64,000 nt of DNA from positions 1 through 64,000 of the forward strand of contig SADC01000354.1 in NCBI GenBank assembly GCA_004194705.1. The letters are read 5' to 3'. This DNA is from Ditylenchus dipsaci. Lineage: Eukaryota > Nematoda > Chromadorea > Rhabditida > Anguinidae. The position numbers were made by a program, and so were the translations under genes. Shown here piece after piece: positions 35,509-45,637 of this stretch (the stretch's first letter is position 1; every line of letters begins with the position of its first letter). The notes under the pieces were generated by a model. It saw only the letters and a list, made by a program, of their open reading frames with translations. It searched no databases and was not told where the DNA came from.

Positions 35509-36594
35509 GACTGACATACGACTCGATACACATTGTGACTCGATACACCAACTCGATACAGTTGCGACTCGATACGCCAACTCGATACAGTTACGACTCG
35601 ATACGCCAACTCGATACACCGGGTCTCGAGGACAACATGCAAAACATGGGTATAAGCAGTAGCGTCGATTTTTTTTAAATGTATCAAGTTGATGTATCAA
35701 GTTAACAGTGTATCAAGTTGATGTATCAAGTTAACAGTGTATCAAGTTGATGTATCAAGTCGACAGTGTATCAAGTTGATGTATCAAGTCATTGTTTGTA
35801 TCAAGTTGATGTAATACCGGTCTCGAGTTCGATTCCCGCCGATTGTTATTTTTATATTTTGACATTTTTTATTCTTTTGTATCGATATTCATCACTTCTA
35901 ACCATATATTTACTTTGATAATGGCTAAACATTCGGAAAGCAGCTTAATTTATGCGATGCCGCTGGATACCCTATTTCTTATTTATCACTTGTTTTCTCT
36001 TTAGGGTTTGGCAAAAGAGCCTACGAATAAGTACATAATCGAGAGAATCGCTCAGAATTGTCTCTAAAGTATGTGCGCGCATATTCCAAGCGCATATTTT
36101 ATTCTCAAGGCCCCTATGTCCCGAAGAGGGTAACCTTGTAACATTTTTTTAATTCATGCCCTTACGAATTTTATATATTTTTAGCCGTTTTGTAGTTTCA
36201 GAACATATTTGAGCCCGTCCTAACGCGCGCTGGCCCTTTGCCTAAGGCTTTGCCTAAATTATAAAAAGACAATAAAATGGCCTGAAATTTTGTAGAAGGC
36301 GCAAACTCTGTATGAAATCTCAGAAGGTGCCAAACACCCTAATGACGATGAGAATCAGGATTCAGAGACGCAAAAAGATATTAAAGCCCATCACACATCG
36401 AAAAAAATGACAAAACGTTAAATAACACTAGACGAAGGTTAAACTCGAGACCCCTGTATCGAGTTGGCGTATCGAGTCGTAACTGTATCGAGTTGGCGTA
36501 TCGAGTCGTAACTGTATCGAGTTGGCGTATCGAGTCGCAAATGTATCGAGTTGGTGTATCGAGTCACAATGTGTATAGAGTCGTCGTTATACCC
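35509..36594. mobile_element. Tandem-arm element copy 1, unit GACTCGATACGCCAACTCGA
   Basis: 1086 bp. Ends GACTGACATACGACTCGATA / inverse of GGGTATAACGACGACTCTAT, TSD TTTCGCTT (35501-35508 and 36595-36602). Arms are inverted arrays of a ~22-bp unit (CTCGATACAGTTGCGACTCG). The ~600-bp non-coding centre is shared with copy 2 at 38610. Carries the nested insertion 35631-35817. Confidence 0.92.
35631..35817. mobile_element. Nested GTATCAAGTTGAT array insertion
   Basis: 187 bp absent from copy 2 of the host element. Flanked by a 9-bp TSD GGTCTCGAG (35622-35630 and 35818-35826). Its right half is a tandem array of GTATCAAGTTGAT / AACAGT units; the left end is GACAACATGCAAAACATGGG. Confidence 0.8.
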
Positions 36595-36602
36595 TTTCGC
36601 TT

Positions 36603-37173
36603 CAATGATGGTTTAAGTAGTTGTAAGGGGCCCAGGAGGTAACGAACTGCGCATAGTCAAAATCCAGCTGGATAACTACGGTTTTCAAGTGGTGCTCTGT
36701 TGTGTACTGTGTGCGAATCGCGAATTGCCTCGTAGCGATTCATACGTGTGTGTTGTCTGTGTAAGTACATGTGTATATAGGGACTAGAAGACTGTGTTTG
36801 AACTCAGTAACTCACTAAACAACTCAATGGCTATGATGAACTAAATTTGACACAACTTTGTGGTAAATTTATAACCAACCTTAAAATTTCTAACTGGTCC
36901 AAATCGGCTTCGGCACCTCACCCTCCAGAACCTCCTTGATTTGTAGAGAGCTCATATGCGCCCGTTTCTAAGAACATCATAGCAACCAAATAAAATGACT
37001 CACAAACAGATAGCAAAAGTTGTACAAAAACGAGGTAAGCCTGGCACTCAATTTGCTGTGAAGTCTCTTTATTGGCGAAACAAATCATAAACTCTCTCAA
37101 ATTTAACCAATAACATCAAACACAATTTTAAGGATAATAACGAGAACAATGTTTAGCCCAGGATACCTTGCGG
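36603..37173. other. Intergenic, downstream of PBDC1
   Basis: No recognised gene. The minus frame 36918-37100 has no family signature or homologue I can name. PBDC1 transcripts probably end in this stretch. Confidence 0.4.
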
Positions 37174-38207
37174 CTAGATAACGTTTCTGTCAGCTTCAGC
37201 ATGCGCCTTTCTGTGATCATCTGAGAACTTCGCCTTCCACTTTTCATTGATGCCTTCCACGTTGCGAGCGCCTTCAATTGCCAGAAATATGATCTGAAAA
37301 TAATTTACTGTAATTGAGGAAGTGGTTAAATTATGTATCGGGCACCCAGCATCTTATCAAAATAAATTTAGCTTTGGAGAATGAGAGAAAACTGCCGGGG
37401 TGACTGTCCAGAATTGACTTGAGGGAGTTTTAAAAAATACAAATCGCACCTTTGGAGCACAAGAGTGTTAGGCTCATCGTATATCCCGCTTGCATCCATC
37501 CGCAAAATTGTTCCTAGATTGTATTCGGCCACTGAATCCTTGAATTCCTCGCAGAATAGCCTCCACGCTTCCTTGTTCTCGCCTTTCAATTCGGCTGCAG
37601 TTATCTAGAAAAAATTAACTGGTTAAAGGACCATAGCCGCCGCCGACAATGAGGATTTCAAATGTTTGAATTCGCGCGGGACAGTTCTCTTTCGTCTTTC
37701 ATTGTACTCTTGCGAGGCAAAAGAGTACAGTGCGAGACGAAAGAGAACTGTCCCGCGCGAATTCAAACATTTGAAATCCTCATTGTCGGCAACGGCTATG
37801 GTCCTTCCTGTTAAGTGAGCAGATATACATAAGCCCCTAGGAAAAGAAGGAAGAGGTGGCGGCGTAGTGTAATTGTAGCACATCAGCCCGGCAAACTGAA
37901 AGCTGCAGGTTCGATTCCTGCCACCACCATTTTGCCTCTTCCATCTTAACTTTTCTTTCCAGAGATTCGTGGACACTAGGATACGAACCTTTTCAACATC
38001 CATCGTAGGAAAGACTTCGCGGAACTTGGCATACACTTCATCCTGCTGCTTATTCAACTTGAGGCTCTTCGTGCTGTGGACGGCAATCAAGAGATTCATG
38101 TGAATGCTTGCACTCTCAGCTGCTTTCATCGCCCAAGCCACTTCCACATTAGCATCGTTGACATAGTTGTCCGGATCATCATGCAATTGAGTCGCGAAAT
38201 CAGCCAT
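37174..38207 (-). CDS. PBDC1: PBDC1 (polysaccharide biosynthesis domain-containing 1)
   Basis: Small conserved eukaryotic protein of unclear function. Three minus-strand exons: 38207-37989 (MADFATQLHDDPDNYVNDAN, VEVAWAMKAAESASIHMNLL, LKLNKQQDEVYAKFREVFP), 37604-37450 (NKEAWRLFCEEFKDSVAEYN, LGTILRMDASGIYDEPNTLV) and 37293-37174 (FLAIEGARNVEGINEKW...EADRNVI-stop). These match the family blocks 'DPDIEMAWAMRAM', 'KWRPFCLKFNGIVEDFNYGT' and 'FAIEIARNREGYN'. The exon 2-3 junction is one base out of frame as written, another possible indel. The ATG follows directly after a CTACAG acceptor, implying an upstream non-coding or trans-spliced exon. Intron 1 contains a MITE (37619-37808) and a tRNA-like sequence. 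Confidence 0.9.
37619..37808. mobile_element. Palindromic MITE, ends AAAGGACCATAGCC, in PBDC1 intron 1
   Basis: Fold-back arms: AAAGGACCATAGCC...TTCGCGCGGGACAGTTCTCT and the inverse, with a ~20-bp centre. Starts about 15 nt from the exon 2 acceptor. Confidence 0.85.
37855..37929 (+). tRNA. tRNA-like sequence (pseudo-tRNA or tRNA-derived SINE head)
   Basis: GGTGGCG start pairs with CACCACC at the 3' side with one mismatch, followed directly by A. T-arm GCAGG-TTCGATT-CCTGC is perfect and gives an exact B-box GGTTCGATTCC. A-box-like TAGTGTAATTGTAGC is present. The anticodon stem TCAG/CTGA is only 4 bp with an oversized loop (CCCGGCAAA), so no anticodon is assigned with confidence. Lies on plus inside a minus-strand PBDC1 intron. 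Confidence 0.45.
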
Positions 38208-38609
38208 CTGTAGAATAAAGTTCAGTGTTCTTTTAAATACAGGGTGCATCAAAATTACGCGGCCACTCAAAAAATGTATAATTAGCCCCTACCAGGTCGA
38301 TTTCGGTATTTCGGGCCGAATCCGTCGAAAATTTCCATTTACTTATGATGCTGTACTATAATCGTGAGAAATATGAAAGAATAAGGATTCTTCAGGTGGA
38401 TACTTACTTCGGCCCTCGCACGGTAGCTAAGATTCGATGTCCTCGGAGAATCCAAGCGCTACACGTGGAACGCCAAATAGAAAATGTGAAAGAGCTTATT
38501 TAGTCCGAGGTTAGGAGGCGGTAAGTCACCACGGTAACTCACATTACAATGGTAACTTACTGCACGTTACTAGTAATTTACTGATTACTTACCACAGCCC
38601 GTATAAATT

Positions 38610-39529
38610 GACTGACATACGACTCGATACACATTGTGACTCGATACACCAACTCGATACAGTTGCGACTCGATACGCCAACCCGATACAGTTGCGACTC
38701 GATACACCAACTCGATACAGTTGCAACTCGATACGCCAACTCGATACACGGGTCTCGAGTTCGGCTCATGCCGATTGTTATTTTTTATATTTTGACATTT
38801 TTATTCTTTTGTATCAATATTCATCACTTCTAACCATATATTTACTTTGATAATGGCTAAACATTCGGAAAGCAGCTTAAATTTATGCGATGCCGCTGGA
38901 TACCCTATTTCTTATTTATCACTTGGTTTCTCTTAGGGTTTGGCAAAAGAGCCTACGAATAAGTACATAATCGAGAGAATCGCTCAGAATTGTCTCTAAA
39001 GTATGTGCGCGCATATTCCATGCGCATATTTTATTCTCAAGACCCCTATGTCCCCGAAGAGGGTAACCTTTGTAACATTTTTTTAATTCATGCCCTTACG
39101 AATTTTTTAAATTTTTAGCCGTTTTGTAGTTTCAGAACACATTTGAGGCCGTCCTAACGCGCGCTAGCCTACCCTTTGCCTAAGGCTTTGCCTAAATTAA
39201 AAAAGACAATAAAATGGCCTGAAATTTTGTAGAAGGCGCAAACTCTGTATGAAATCTCAGAAGGTGCCAAACACCTTAATGACGATGAGAATCAAGGATT
39301 CAGAGACGCAAAAAGATATTAAAGCCATCACACATCGAAAAAAATGACAAAACGTTAAAAATAACAGACGACGGTTAAACTCGAGACCCCTGTATCGAGT
39401 TGGCGTATCGAGTCGTAACTGTATCGAGTTGGCGTATCGAGTCGCAAATGTATCGAGTTGGTGTATCGAGTCGCAACTGTATCGAGTTGGTGTATCGAGT
39501 CACAATGTGTATCGAGTCGTCGTTATACC
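38610..39529. mobile_element. Tandem-arm element copy 2, unit GACTCGATACGCCAACTCGA
   Basis: 920 bp. Same ends and centre as 35509-36594. TSD GTATAAATT at 38601-38609 and 39530-39538 (9 bp). Same orientation as copy 1, with PBDC1 between them. Confidence 0.92.
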
Positions 39530-39811
39530 GTATAAATTACCGAAAATCGGTAAGTTTTTTCGCTTGCATACTTAATTGTGGTTTTACAGTTAATTGTAAT
39601 TTTTTACAGCTAATTGTAGTCTTTGTACAGTTAACACGAGAAGCCCTAACTGAAACGACGGTTAACCCCGGTGCAGTCTTTCACGCCGAACACATCTGCG
39701 AATTCAGTTTTTTTCAAAAACGCCATTCCTTGTGGTGTTTCAGCGTTTTAAAATTTTAAGAATTCCCCTTTTGGTCTATTAACCAAATTGACTATAACTT
39801 CTGTTTCCAAA

Positions 39812-40036
39812 TACCGTATTTCCTCTAATAAGGCCCCCCCCTCGACTTTGAGGGTCTGGATCTCAGTGTAGAAGCAATATTTTGCAAAGCTGTTTGATAT
39901 GTTTTCTTAACTCCCACGAGCTCTACCGATTCCACTTTTTAGATTTTGGTTGAGCAAATTTCAAATTCCAAATTTTCCGATTTTTGGGGGTTTGAAAAAT
40001 AAGCGCCCCGGGCGCTTATTAGAGGAAATACGGTAA
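39812..40036. mobile_element. TA-flanked MITE, ends CCGTATTTCCTCTAATAAG
   Basis: TACCGTATTTCCTCTAATAA...GGCGCTTATTAGAGGAAATACGGTA ends. Same family as 6829-7940, much shorter. Confidence 0.85.
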
Positions 40037-40245
40037 TAGCTTAAAATGTAGCTGACATCACAGCTCTCTAATGATATGTAACATGCTTAATAAAATAATT
40101 CTATTTGCGGCGTGCGGTCTATCGATCTACGGTCAATTGGTCTACGGTCAATTGATCTACAGGTCAATTGGTCTACAGGTCAATTGATCTACAAATTAAT
40201 TTAAACTAGATTTTTGTGTTTTAAATGTCTAATTGGTATCTCTGG

Positions 40246-40908
40246 TTCAATTCTTTAAGCGTTTTCCATATTTTCTCAGATTTTGGCTGGCTAACACCCC
40301 AAATTATTTCACACCACCTCATTAACCCCAAGCCACCCAAATTACCCAAACCATCCTGTAACACCCTTAATCATCATATACACGCCAAACAATACTGCTT
40401 TTTTAAATAAGATTGCCATATTTGTATTCAGTATTAACTTTTTTAATATTTTTCATAACCCACCGCAGTTTTGCCAGATAATTCGTGCTCCAACCAATCC
40501 AGGTGGTCGTTCACTTGCGTGAATTTTGTTTCATGTTTTTTCTGGAACTAAAACCTGTTTTCTGCATTTAATTTTGCACGCTGAAGACGTTTTGATATTG
40601 TAAAATTCTATTTTGTATGGTACTTCCGATATCTCGTAAAATCGCTCATATTACAGTTCACTACATGCAAACTTCCTTTATATTTCGGAATTAGTGGAGG
40701 TAAAAACTTTTCAAAAGCCGAAACATAAGGACGAAATTTCGCTTTGGGTTGAAATCCATATTCACCACTCGTACTCGAGTATCGTCTGTGATGTTTATAG
40801 AGAACATTGATCGAGTAGACCAAGAAGTTAAATTCCTTATTATAAATTGCCATGTTAGGTATCCACTCATCTCCACGTATGTAGATCCACCTAAACCCCT
40901 GAGCATTG
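40246..40908. other. Interior of the gene-carrying element, unresolved
   Basis: Holds an ACCCCAAATTATTTCACACC-type minisatellite (40295-40385) and a 102-codon minus frame (40608-40916: GFRWIYIRGDEWIPNMAIYN...FEKFLPPLIPKYKG) of protein-like composition. I do not recognise it; it could be a further captured exon. Confidence 0.35.
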
Positions 40909-40916
40909 GGTACCAC

Positions 40917-41465
40917 TAGGCTTGGCAGATTGTGTTCCGACGGATTCGGGATTGGGATTTGGGATTGGGCTTTTAGATCGGCGGGATTCGGATCGGGATT
41001 TTCAAAATTTTCGGGATCGGGATTGGGATTCTCAAAAATGTCGGGATCCCAATCGGGATTTTCGCTAATGAATTTATTCGATTAGATATTTTAACGAATT
41101 TATTTTAACACACAATTGCAACACGGATAATTTAATCAATAAGTAAAGTTAATATATTCTAGAGCTTTGTTGAAGAAAATTAGTTGTTCGGCTTTTTTCG
41201 CATCAAGTTGTCCCTTTCTGTACTCAAACACGTCTCTGGCGTGACTAAAGAGCTGCTTACTGGCGACAGATGTTTATGGTGCCGAGAGAAATCGGCGAGC
41301 ATAGGTTCCGGCGGGATTCGGGATTGGATCTTAAAATTTTCGGGATCGGGATTGGGACTTGGGATTTGGCTTTGGACTGGCGGGATTCGGGATCGGGATT
41401 TTCAAAATTTTTCGGGATCGGGATTGCGGGATTCCCATGGGATTCCCGTCCCGTTGCCAAGCCTA
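40917..41465. mobile_element. hAT-like MITE filled with GGGATTCGGGATTGG
   Basis: TIR TAGGCTTGGCA / TGCCAAGCCTA, perfect 8-bp TSD GGTACCAC (40909-40916 and 41466-41473). Both flanks of the centre are degenerate arrays of GGATTCGGGATCGGGATTTT. Confidence 0.9.
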
Positions 41466-41782
41466 GGTACCACCACTAACTCACTTCCACTGAGTACACA
41501 CACCCAGGGACTGCCTTTATATAAACATCTCAGCGCCTTCATAGGTACACCTAGGTACGACAACCTGAGTACCAGCTGAATAACCTACGGTGTATTAAGG
41601 TACTACGAAACAGGGCTTCCTGCAAGTCAAATTGCTGTTTTAGAATTATCAAACCATGTTTAGGACACGATTCTGGATAGGTACAATGATTTTTAACTAT
41701 TTCAGCTAAATGCAAAATCCGCGCACACAATGTGGAGTCTTTACGCCTAAAGGATATTAGTACCGCGTCCGGCTAGTATAAA

Positions 41783-42028
41783 ATGACTGACTGTGTGGTC
41801 AACAGGTAGTACAATTAATAATATCAGCTTGTCAATATATACTGGATAAATAGATTTGAAAAAATCGAAGATTTCGATCATTATCTACGTGGTTTAGCCG
41901 CTAGTTCATACGCCTACCCACTTAAAGATTTGTCAGTGAAAGATGCGAAGGCTAGGAAGAGGAGTAAATTTTGGACGTCTTTTATTTACCAACAACGACT
42001 GATTAACAAATACGGAGGTTCTCGATAA
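41783..42028 (+). CDS. 65-residue basic protein, unrecognised
   Basis: Two exons joined by a 48-nt GTAGTA...AATAG intron (41806-41853): ATG...AAC AG | A TTT GAA..., giving MTDCVVNRFEKIEDFDHYLR as the first 20 residues and ending QRLINKYGGSR-stop. The second exon is fully open for 175 nt. No signal peptide or membrane segment; the middle is basic (KDAKARKRSK) followed by FWTSFIYQQ. I recognise no family. It ends 102 nt from the convergent RPL41 stop and lies inside the tandem-arm element. The splice sites, complete frame and intron length typical of this window support a real gene. Confidence 0.6.
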
Positions 42029-42130
42029 GGAGACGCAATCTTAATCCACAACTTCAATCCCAGAGAAAAGAACATGCAAACAAAGCGACGGCTTTTAGTG
42101 AGTAACAGAGCTTAGCAACAGGCTGGCAGG

Positions 42131-42265
42131 TCACTTCTTAGACTGACGGCGCTTTCGCTTGAGACCTGGAGAATATGTAATAGTTATGGGGAGATGGAAT
42201 TTCCCATAGCTAGCTCGAGTAAAAAACTTACGACGCATTCTCTTCTTACGCCACTTGGCTCGCAT
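42131..42265 (-). CDS. RPL41: Ribosomal protein eL41
   Basis: eL41 is the tiny, extremely basic protein at the ribosomal subunit interface (25 residues in most animals). Exon 1 42265-42232 encodes MRAKWRKKRMR plus one base; the intron is 42231-42166 (GTAAGT...CTCCAG, 66 nt); exon 2 42165-42131 completes R-LKRKRRQSKK-stop, 22 residues in all. The N-terminal MRAKWRKKRMRRLKRKRR is the family sequence; the tail is slightly shorter. A pyrimidine-rich stretch CCCTGCTTTCTGTCTTT just upstream of the ATG resembles a TOP leader. It keeps its intron, so it was not inserted from mRNA. It lies within the inverted arms of 40109-42576. Confidence 0.93.
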   Translation of the reverse strand: MRAKWRKKRMRRKFFTRASYGKFHLPITITYSPGLKRKRRQSKK

Positions 42266-42743
42266 ATGTTTAAAGACAGAAAGCAGGGATAGAGCGAAGA
42301 GCTTGAATTTCCAAGAGCTGACTTGATAACTAAAGAATTATTCTTATCAAACTAAACTCAAGTTATGTAGACGAAGGGAAAAGTAAAAATAGCCCCAACA
42401 GCTGAGAAAGTTTTAAAAAATCAAACCAGGGTTGACAATTAGACATTTAAAACACAAAATCTAGTTTAAATTAATTTGTAGATCATTTGACCTGTAGACC
42501 AATTGACCTGTCGATTAATTGACCGTAGACCAATTGACCGTAGATCAATTGACCGTAGATCAATTGACCTAGAGCCCTATTTGTTGTCCGAAACTTGGAA
42601 ATAGTAAAAGTAGCCACTTTTGGAAACGTCGATTTTTGGCAGTTCACGGCCCTCAAAAACTGCATTCTAGTGCATTTAAAAATAAACAAAACGCCAAGAT
42701 TTTTGAAAGTCTTTTTCAAATTTATTGGTTTCTTTCTTTTTTT

Positions 42744-43331
42744 GGGACACGGTCGTTTCGCCCCCTGTTCATTTCGCCCCCTGTATCGTTTCGCCCCCTG
42801 TATTGTTTCGCCCCCTAGTTCATTTCGCCCCAAGTTCATTTCGCCCCTGTATTGTTTCGCCCCCGAAATTCATATTTATCCCCGAAATTCAAATTCGTGT
42901 CGAACTCATATAAAGGGCTCATATAACTCATATATAAAGGGTCAGCCCCTATCCGGACCATGTACCCCAAAGGGTCAGCCCTTATCCCGGCCATGTACCC
43001 CAAAGGGGCTTCCTATTGAAATAGGTTGCCTGCCGAAGGCAGGCAGGTAGAAAATCTAAAAAGTCAAAAAGTTTCTCTGTTTTTTAACTGTTTTATGTTA
43101 CCTTGCCAATAAAACTTGTTTTCTTTGATCTCAATTTAATTCTGCTAATGACCAAACTAATGAAAAATCAATTATCGCTAACTTCGTGAACTAGGGGCGA
43201 AACAATACAGGGGGCGAAACGATACAGGGGGCGAAATGAACTAGGGGGCGAAACGATACAGGGGGCGAAATGAACTAGGGGGCGAAACGATACAGGGGCG
43301 AAACGAACAGGGGGCGAAACGATACGTACCC
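42744..43331. mobile_element. Tandem-arm element, unit TTTCGCCCCCTGTATCG
   Basis: 588 bp. Ends GGGACACGGTCGTTTCGCCC / inverse of GGGTACGTATCGTTTCGCCC, TSD CTTTTTTT (42736-42743, 43332-43339). Arms are inverted arrays of TTTCGCCCCCTGTATCG / CTAGTTCATTTCGCCCC, about seven units each. The centre has a GGGTCAGCCCTTATCC...TGCCTGCCGAAGGCAGGCAG module also at 50185-50300. Confidence 0.92.
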
Positions 43332-43899
43332 CTTTTTTTTGCTTTTGCCGTGTAATTTTTTTAGCAAAATATGAATTTTTCGAAACATAATTACACCATT
43401 TCAACCTTCTATGACACATAGCACACCATACACGAAGATGGTAAAGCGTCAAATTTCGCTATAAAATAACTAAAGTGCAAAAAATATCAAAAAAGCGAGA
43501 CTTCAAAACAAAAGCAAAAATTATCACCAATTCAAGCCAATAACAAATTCACATCAAAAACATTTTACTTCAGCATCATACACCGATTCCACAAATTATA
43601 GTTTTTCGTGTGAGCCTGCAGACCCACACAATTGGGAAATTGTGTAACGTACAGCGCTGGCACCACATAATTAAAACAATCAGAAGACTTTATTCTCAAA
43701 TCGTTAATACGAATCTAAAACTCAAATAGACCAAATTTTTTAAGCCAATTCATCACACACCCTATATCAACACCGCTCTATTCGAAAAAGAAAGTTCAAG
43801 CAGAGATTTTTATGTCAGAAAAAAAAACAAATGTGGGAACAACATAGACGGTAACGGACGATTTTAATAGGAGACGATGGCTGGTCAGCAATTTCCGGC

Positions 43900-44163
43900 T
43901 CAAGTTAACGAATCACTATACTTGGACATAGTTTTGGTTCCATCCAGGATAGCGTGCTTGGCCAGCTCTCCAGGCATGACGAGATGAACGGAGGTCTGGA
44001 TTTCGCGAGAAGAAAGCGTACGAGTCTCGCCATACTTGACCAGGTGGGCGGATTCATCCAGCAAGCGGTCGAACAGATCGTTAACCTGAGAAAGAGATTA
44101 AGCTACTACACTACACTTTGCAAAAATACCCACCAGATCTAAGCAGTCGGTTCCGACTTTAGT
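43900..44163 (-). pseudogene. Histone H2B C-terminal part, intron-containing
   Basis: Exon 44085-43900: VNDLFDRLLDESAHLVKYGE, TRTLSSREIQTSVHLVMPGE, LAKHAILDGTKTMSKYSDSL-T-stop, the H2B alpha2-alphaC segment. Exon 44163-44134 ([11 protein letters not shown], like 'LKQVHPDTGIS') joins it across a 48-nt GTGGGT...CTCAG intron. The N-terminal tail and alpha1 are missing; instead the DNA just upstream encodes RPB1. Substitutions are many for a core histone, though the EIQT and PGELAKHA signatures stay. Either a captured, diverging fragment or the end of a chimeric gene. Confidence 0.8.
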
Positions 44164-44453
44164 TAATTGACCAAGCGCCTACTTCTTGCCTGTTGATCCC
44201 TTGTCGAGTGATTGTCATCAAATCTCCTAGATAAAGGAAGTGGATTATTACAAAGATACACACAATCTAACAAAAATTTACCTTTCGTAGTCATCACATC
44301 ACACAGCAGAGCCAAATGCATGCTCAACTTCTTGTCCGTCATTCGCTTGCGATCCAACTCAAGTCTCAGCAGCCAAGGACTAGCATTCGTAGGATTGAAG
44401 TAGGCATTCGTGGTAAATGCTGAGCCAGTCACGTCTTCTTCGATGCATCTAAA
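44160..44453 (-). pseudogene. RPB1 (POLR2A) fragment with internal deletions
   Basis: Exon 44453-44282 reads [46 protein letters not shown]; after a 55-nt intron (44281-44227) exon 44226-44160 reads [17 protein letters not shown]. These match three separate RPB1 segments: 'NTAIYYDPNP', '[22 protein letters not shown]' and '[28 protein letters not shown]'. In RPB1 the last two are some 200 residues apart, yet here KLSM runs straight into HLALLCD with no intron and no frame loss. So the genomic copy has lost DNA between them. It reads directly into the H2B piece. Confidence 0.82.
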
Positions 44454-44589
44454 CTGAGAGGGTAAACTGCTGTTCCTTCTCTTCGGTAGAAATAAAATCA
44501 GCCTTAATTGATCAGTAAATGAGACTACCCGAATATCGGCTGCTTCTTCTTTCTGGATCTTAACCTGTTCCATCTTACTGCGACTGCAT

Positions 44590-44892
44590 TCCGCCTCTTG
44601 GCTGAAAGTTCTTCTCTTAATTTAGCCTCCAGCTGTTGCTTATCAGCTTGCTTCACTAAAACGAAAGCTCTTTCAAAATATCAGGTACAGCCATATGAAA
44701 CAGCTTACGATGACGAAGTTCCCACACTTCTCTTGCTTTTGCACTTGCTGCTTTCTCTTCTGTACTTCAATTTGCTTCATGTTTGACTTTTTAGACCATC
44801 GCTTGCATGCCAGAGCTTGAAATTTCCCGAATATCGGCTGCTCTTCAGCATCTTTTTGCATTTTTCGGGTATTGACCATTGCTAGACCTGAA
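44590..44892 (-). CDS. Lysine/glutamine-rich coding segment, unrecognised
   Basis: Two minus-strand segments between splice-like sites: 44892-44712 ([20 protein letters not shown], then [20 protein letters not shown]) and 44655-44582 ([20 protein letters not shown]). Coiled-coil-like. The words GCAGCCGATATTCGGG occur in both this segment and the stretch at 44534-44550, suggesting a local duplication. I cannot name a family. It precedes the RPB1 fragment in the same orientation and could be its 5' partner exon. Confidence 0.4.
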
Positions 44893-45637
44893 ACATAAAT
44901 CTTTGTCTCGCATAAAAAACTCAAAATTCGCATTTTTTCTAGCGCTTCATGCATTAAAAGATAGCGCAACAAATAAAGTCCCACGACAAACTATAAAAAA
45001 TCCTTAAAGGCATTTTTCAGAAATCTCAGACCAAAAGAGTGAAACAACTGGCATTTTTCGAGTAAAATAGGGGTTTTCGCGTTTTCCATTTAACTTTTGC
45101 ATAAAACACCTAAAATTTGCATTTTTTGTATACGTCTTTGGTACCAAAATGCAGCAAATTTACTCCTCTATCGAGCCTCCAGTTGCGTTTCAGAAAAACT
45201 CGACATAAAATAGTGCTAGAATCTCAATCGAGTCAACTAGATGAAAAAAATTTCTTTGAAATTTTCACAGAAATCAATTATAGCTTCGAAATTTTGCATG
45301 TTTTATGGGCAAGTGATGGCTTGTTCGAAAGCGCTGAATGTGGTGAGTTTTTTGACAATAAACTTACATGAGGTACAGCGAAAAAGTAAAACCAGAAGTG
45401 CTGGATAAAATAAACTAAAAAACAGCGGTTTTTCAAAATTTTTGATTTGGCGCCAAATTTCGCTAATGCACTAGAATGCAGTTTTTGAGGGCCGTGAGTT
45501 TTTGCGGTTTAACTTTTTTTTTCTCTCTGCTACTACTGCCGTTTTTCATTGCAGATTTAGATAGAGCAACTAGAATGGCGCAGATTGGCATATTAATGCA
45601 TGAAAAAAAGTCGTTACAATGATGAGAAAATTGACTT

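Larger units (their letters stand above)
40109..42576. mobile_element. Tandem-arm element carrying RPL41 and a 65-codon gene
   Basis: 2.47 kb. Ends GGCGTGCGGTCTATCGATCT and inverse of GGCTCTAGGTCAATTGATCT, flanked by CTATTTGC (40101-40108) and CTATTTGT (42577-42584), 7 of 8 matching. Arms (~135 bp, 40109-40245 and 42440-42576) are inverted: tandem CTACGGTCAATTGAT/GGTCTACAGGTCAATT units, then ACAAATTAATTTAAACTAGA and TTTTAAATGTCTAATTG. The interior holds a hAT-like MITE (40917-41465), a small plus-strand gene and RPL41 on minus. This is the layout of a Pack-MULE-type gene-carrying element. Confidence 0.85.
42640..45505. mobile_element. Inverted-end unit carrying RPB1 and H2B fragments
   Basis: Left CACGGCCCTCAAAAACTGCA then TTCTAGTGCATT at 42645-42677; the right end at 45464-45498 is its inverse. 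Outer flanks TTTTTGGC and TTTTTGCG agree only loosely, so the TSD is unproven. Inside are the CGCCCC tandem-arm element, an H2B 3' part, RPB1 pieces and a lysine-rich coding segment, all on minus. Confidence 0.6.

Noticed and set aside
36918..37100. 60-codon minus frame next to PBDC1
   Set aside because: No family match and lies downstream of the PBDC1 stop; likely 3' flank.
42595..43050. 151-codon plus frame
   Set aside because: Runs through the TTTCGCCCCCTG array (FAPCIVSPP repeats). The terminal part is non-coding spacer.
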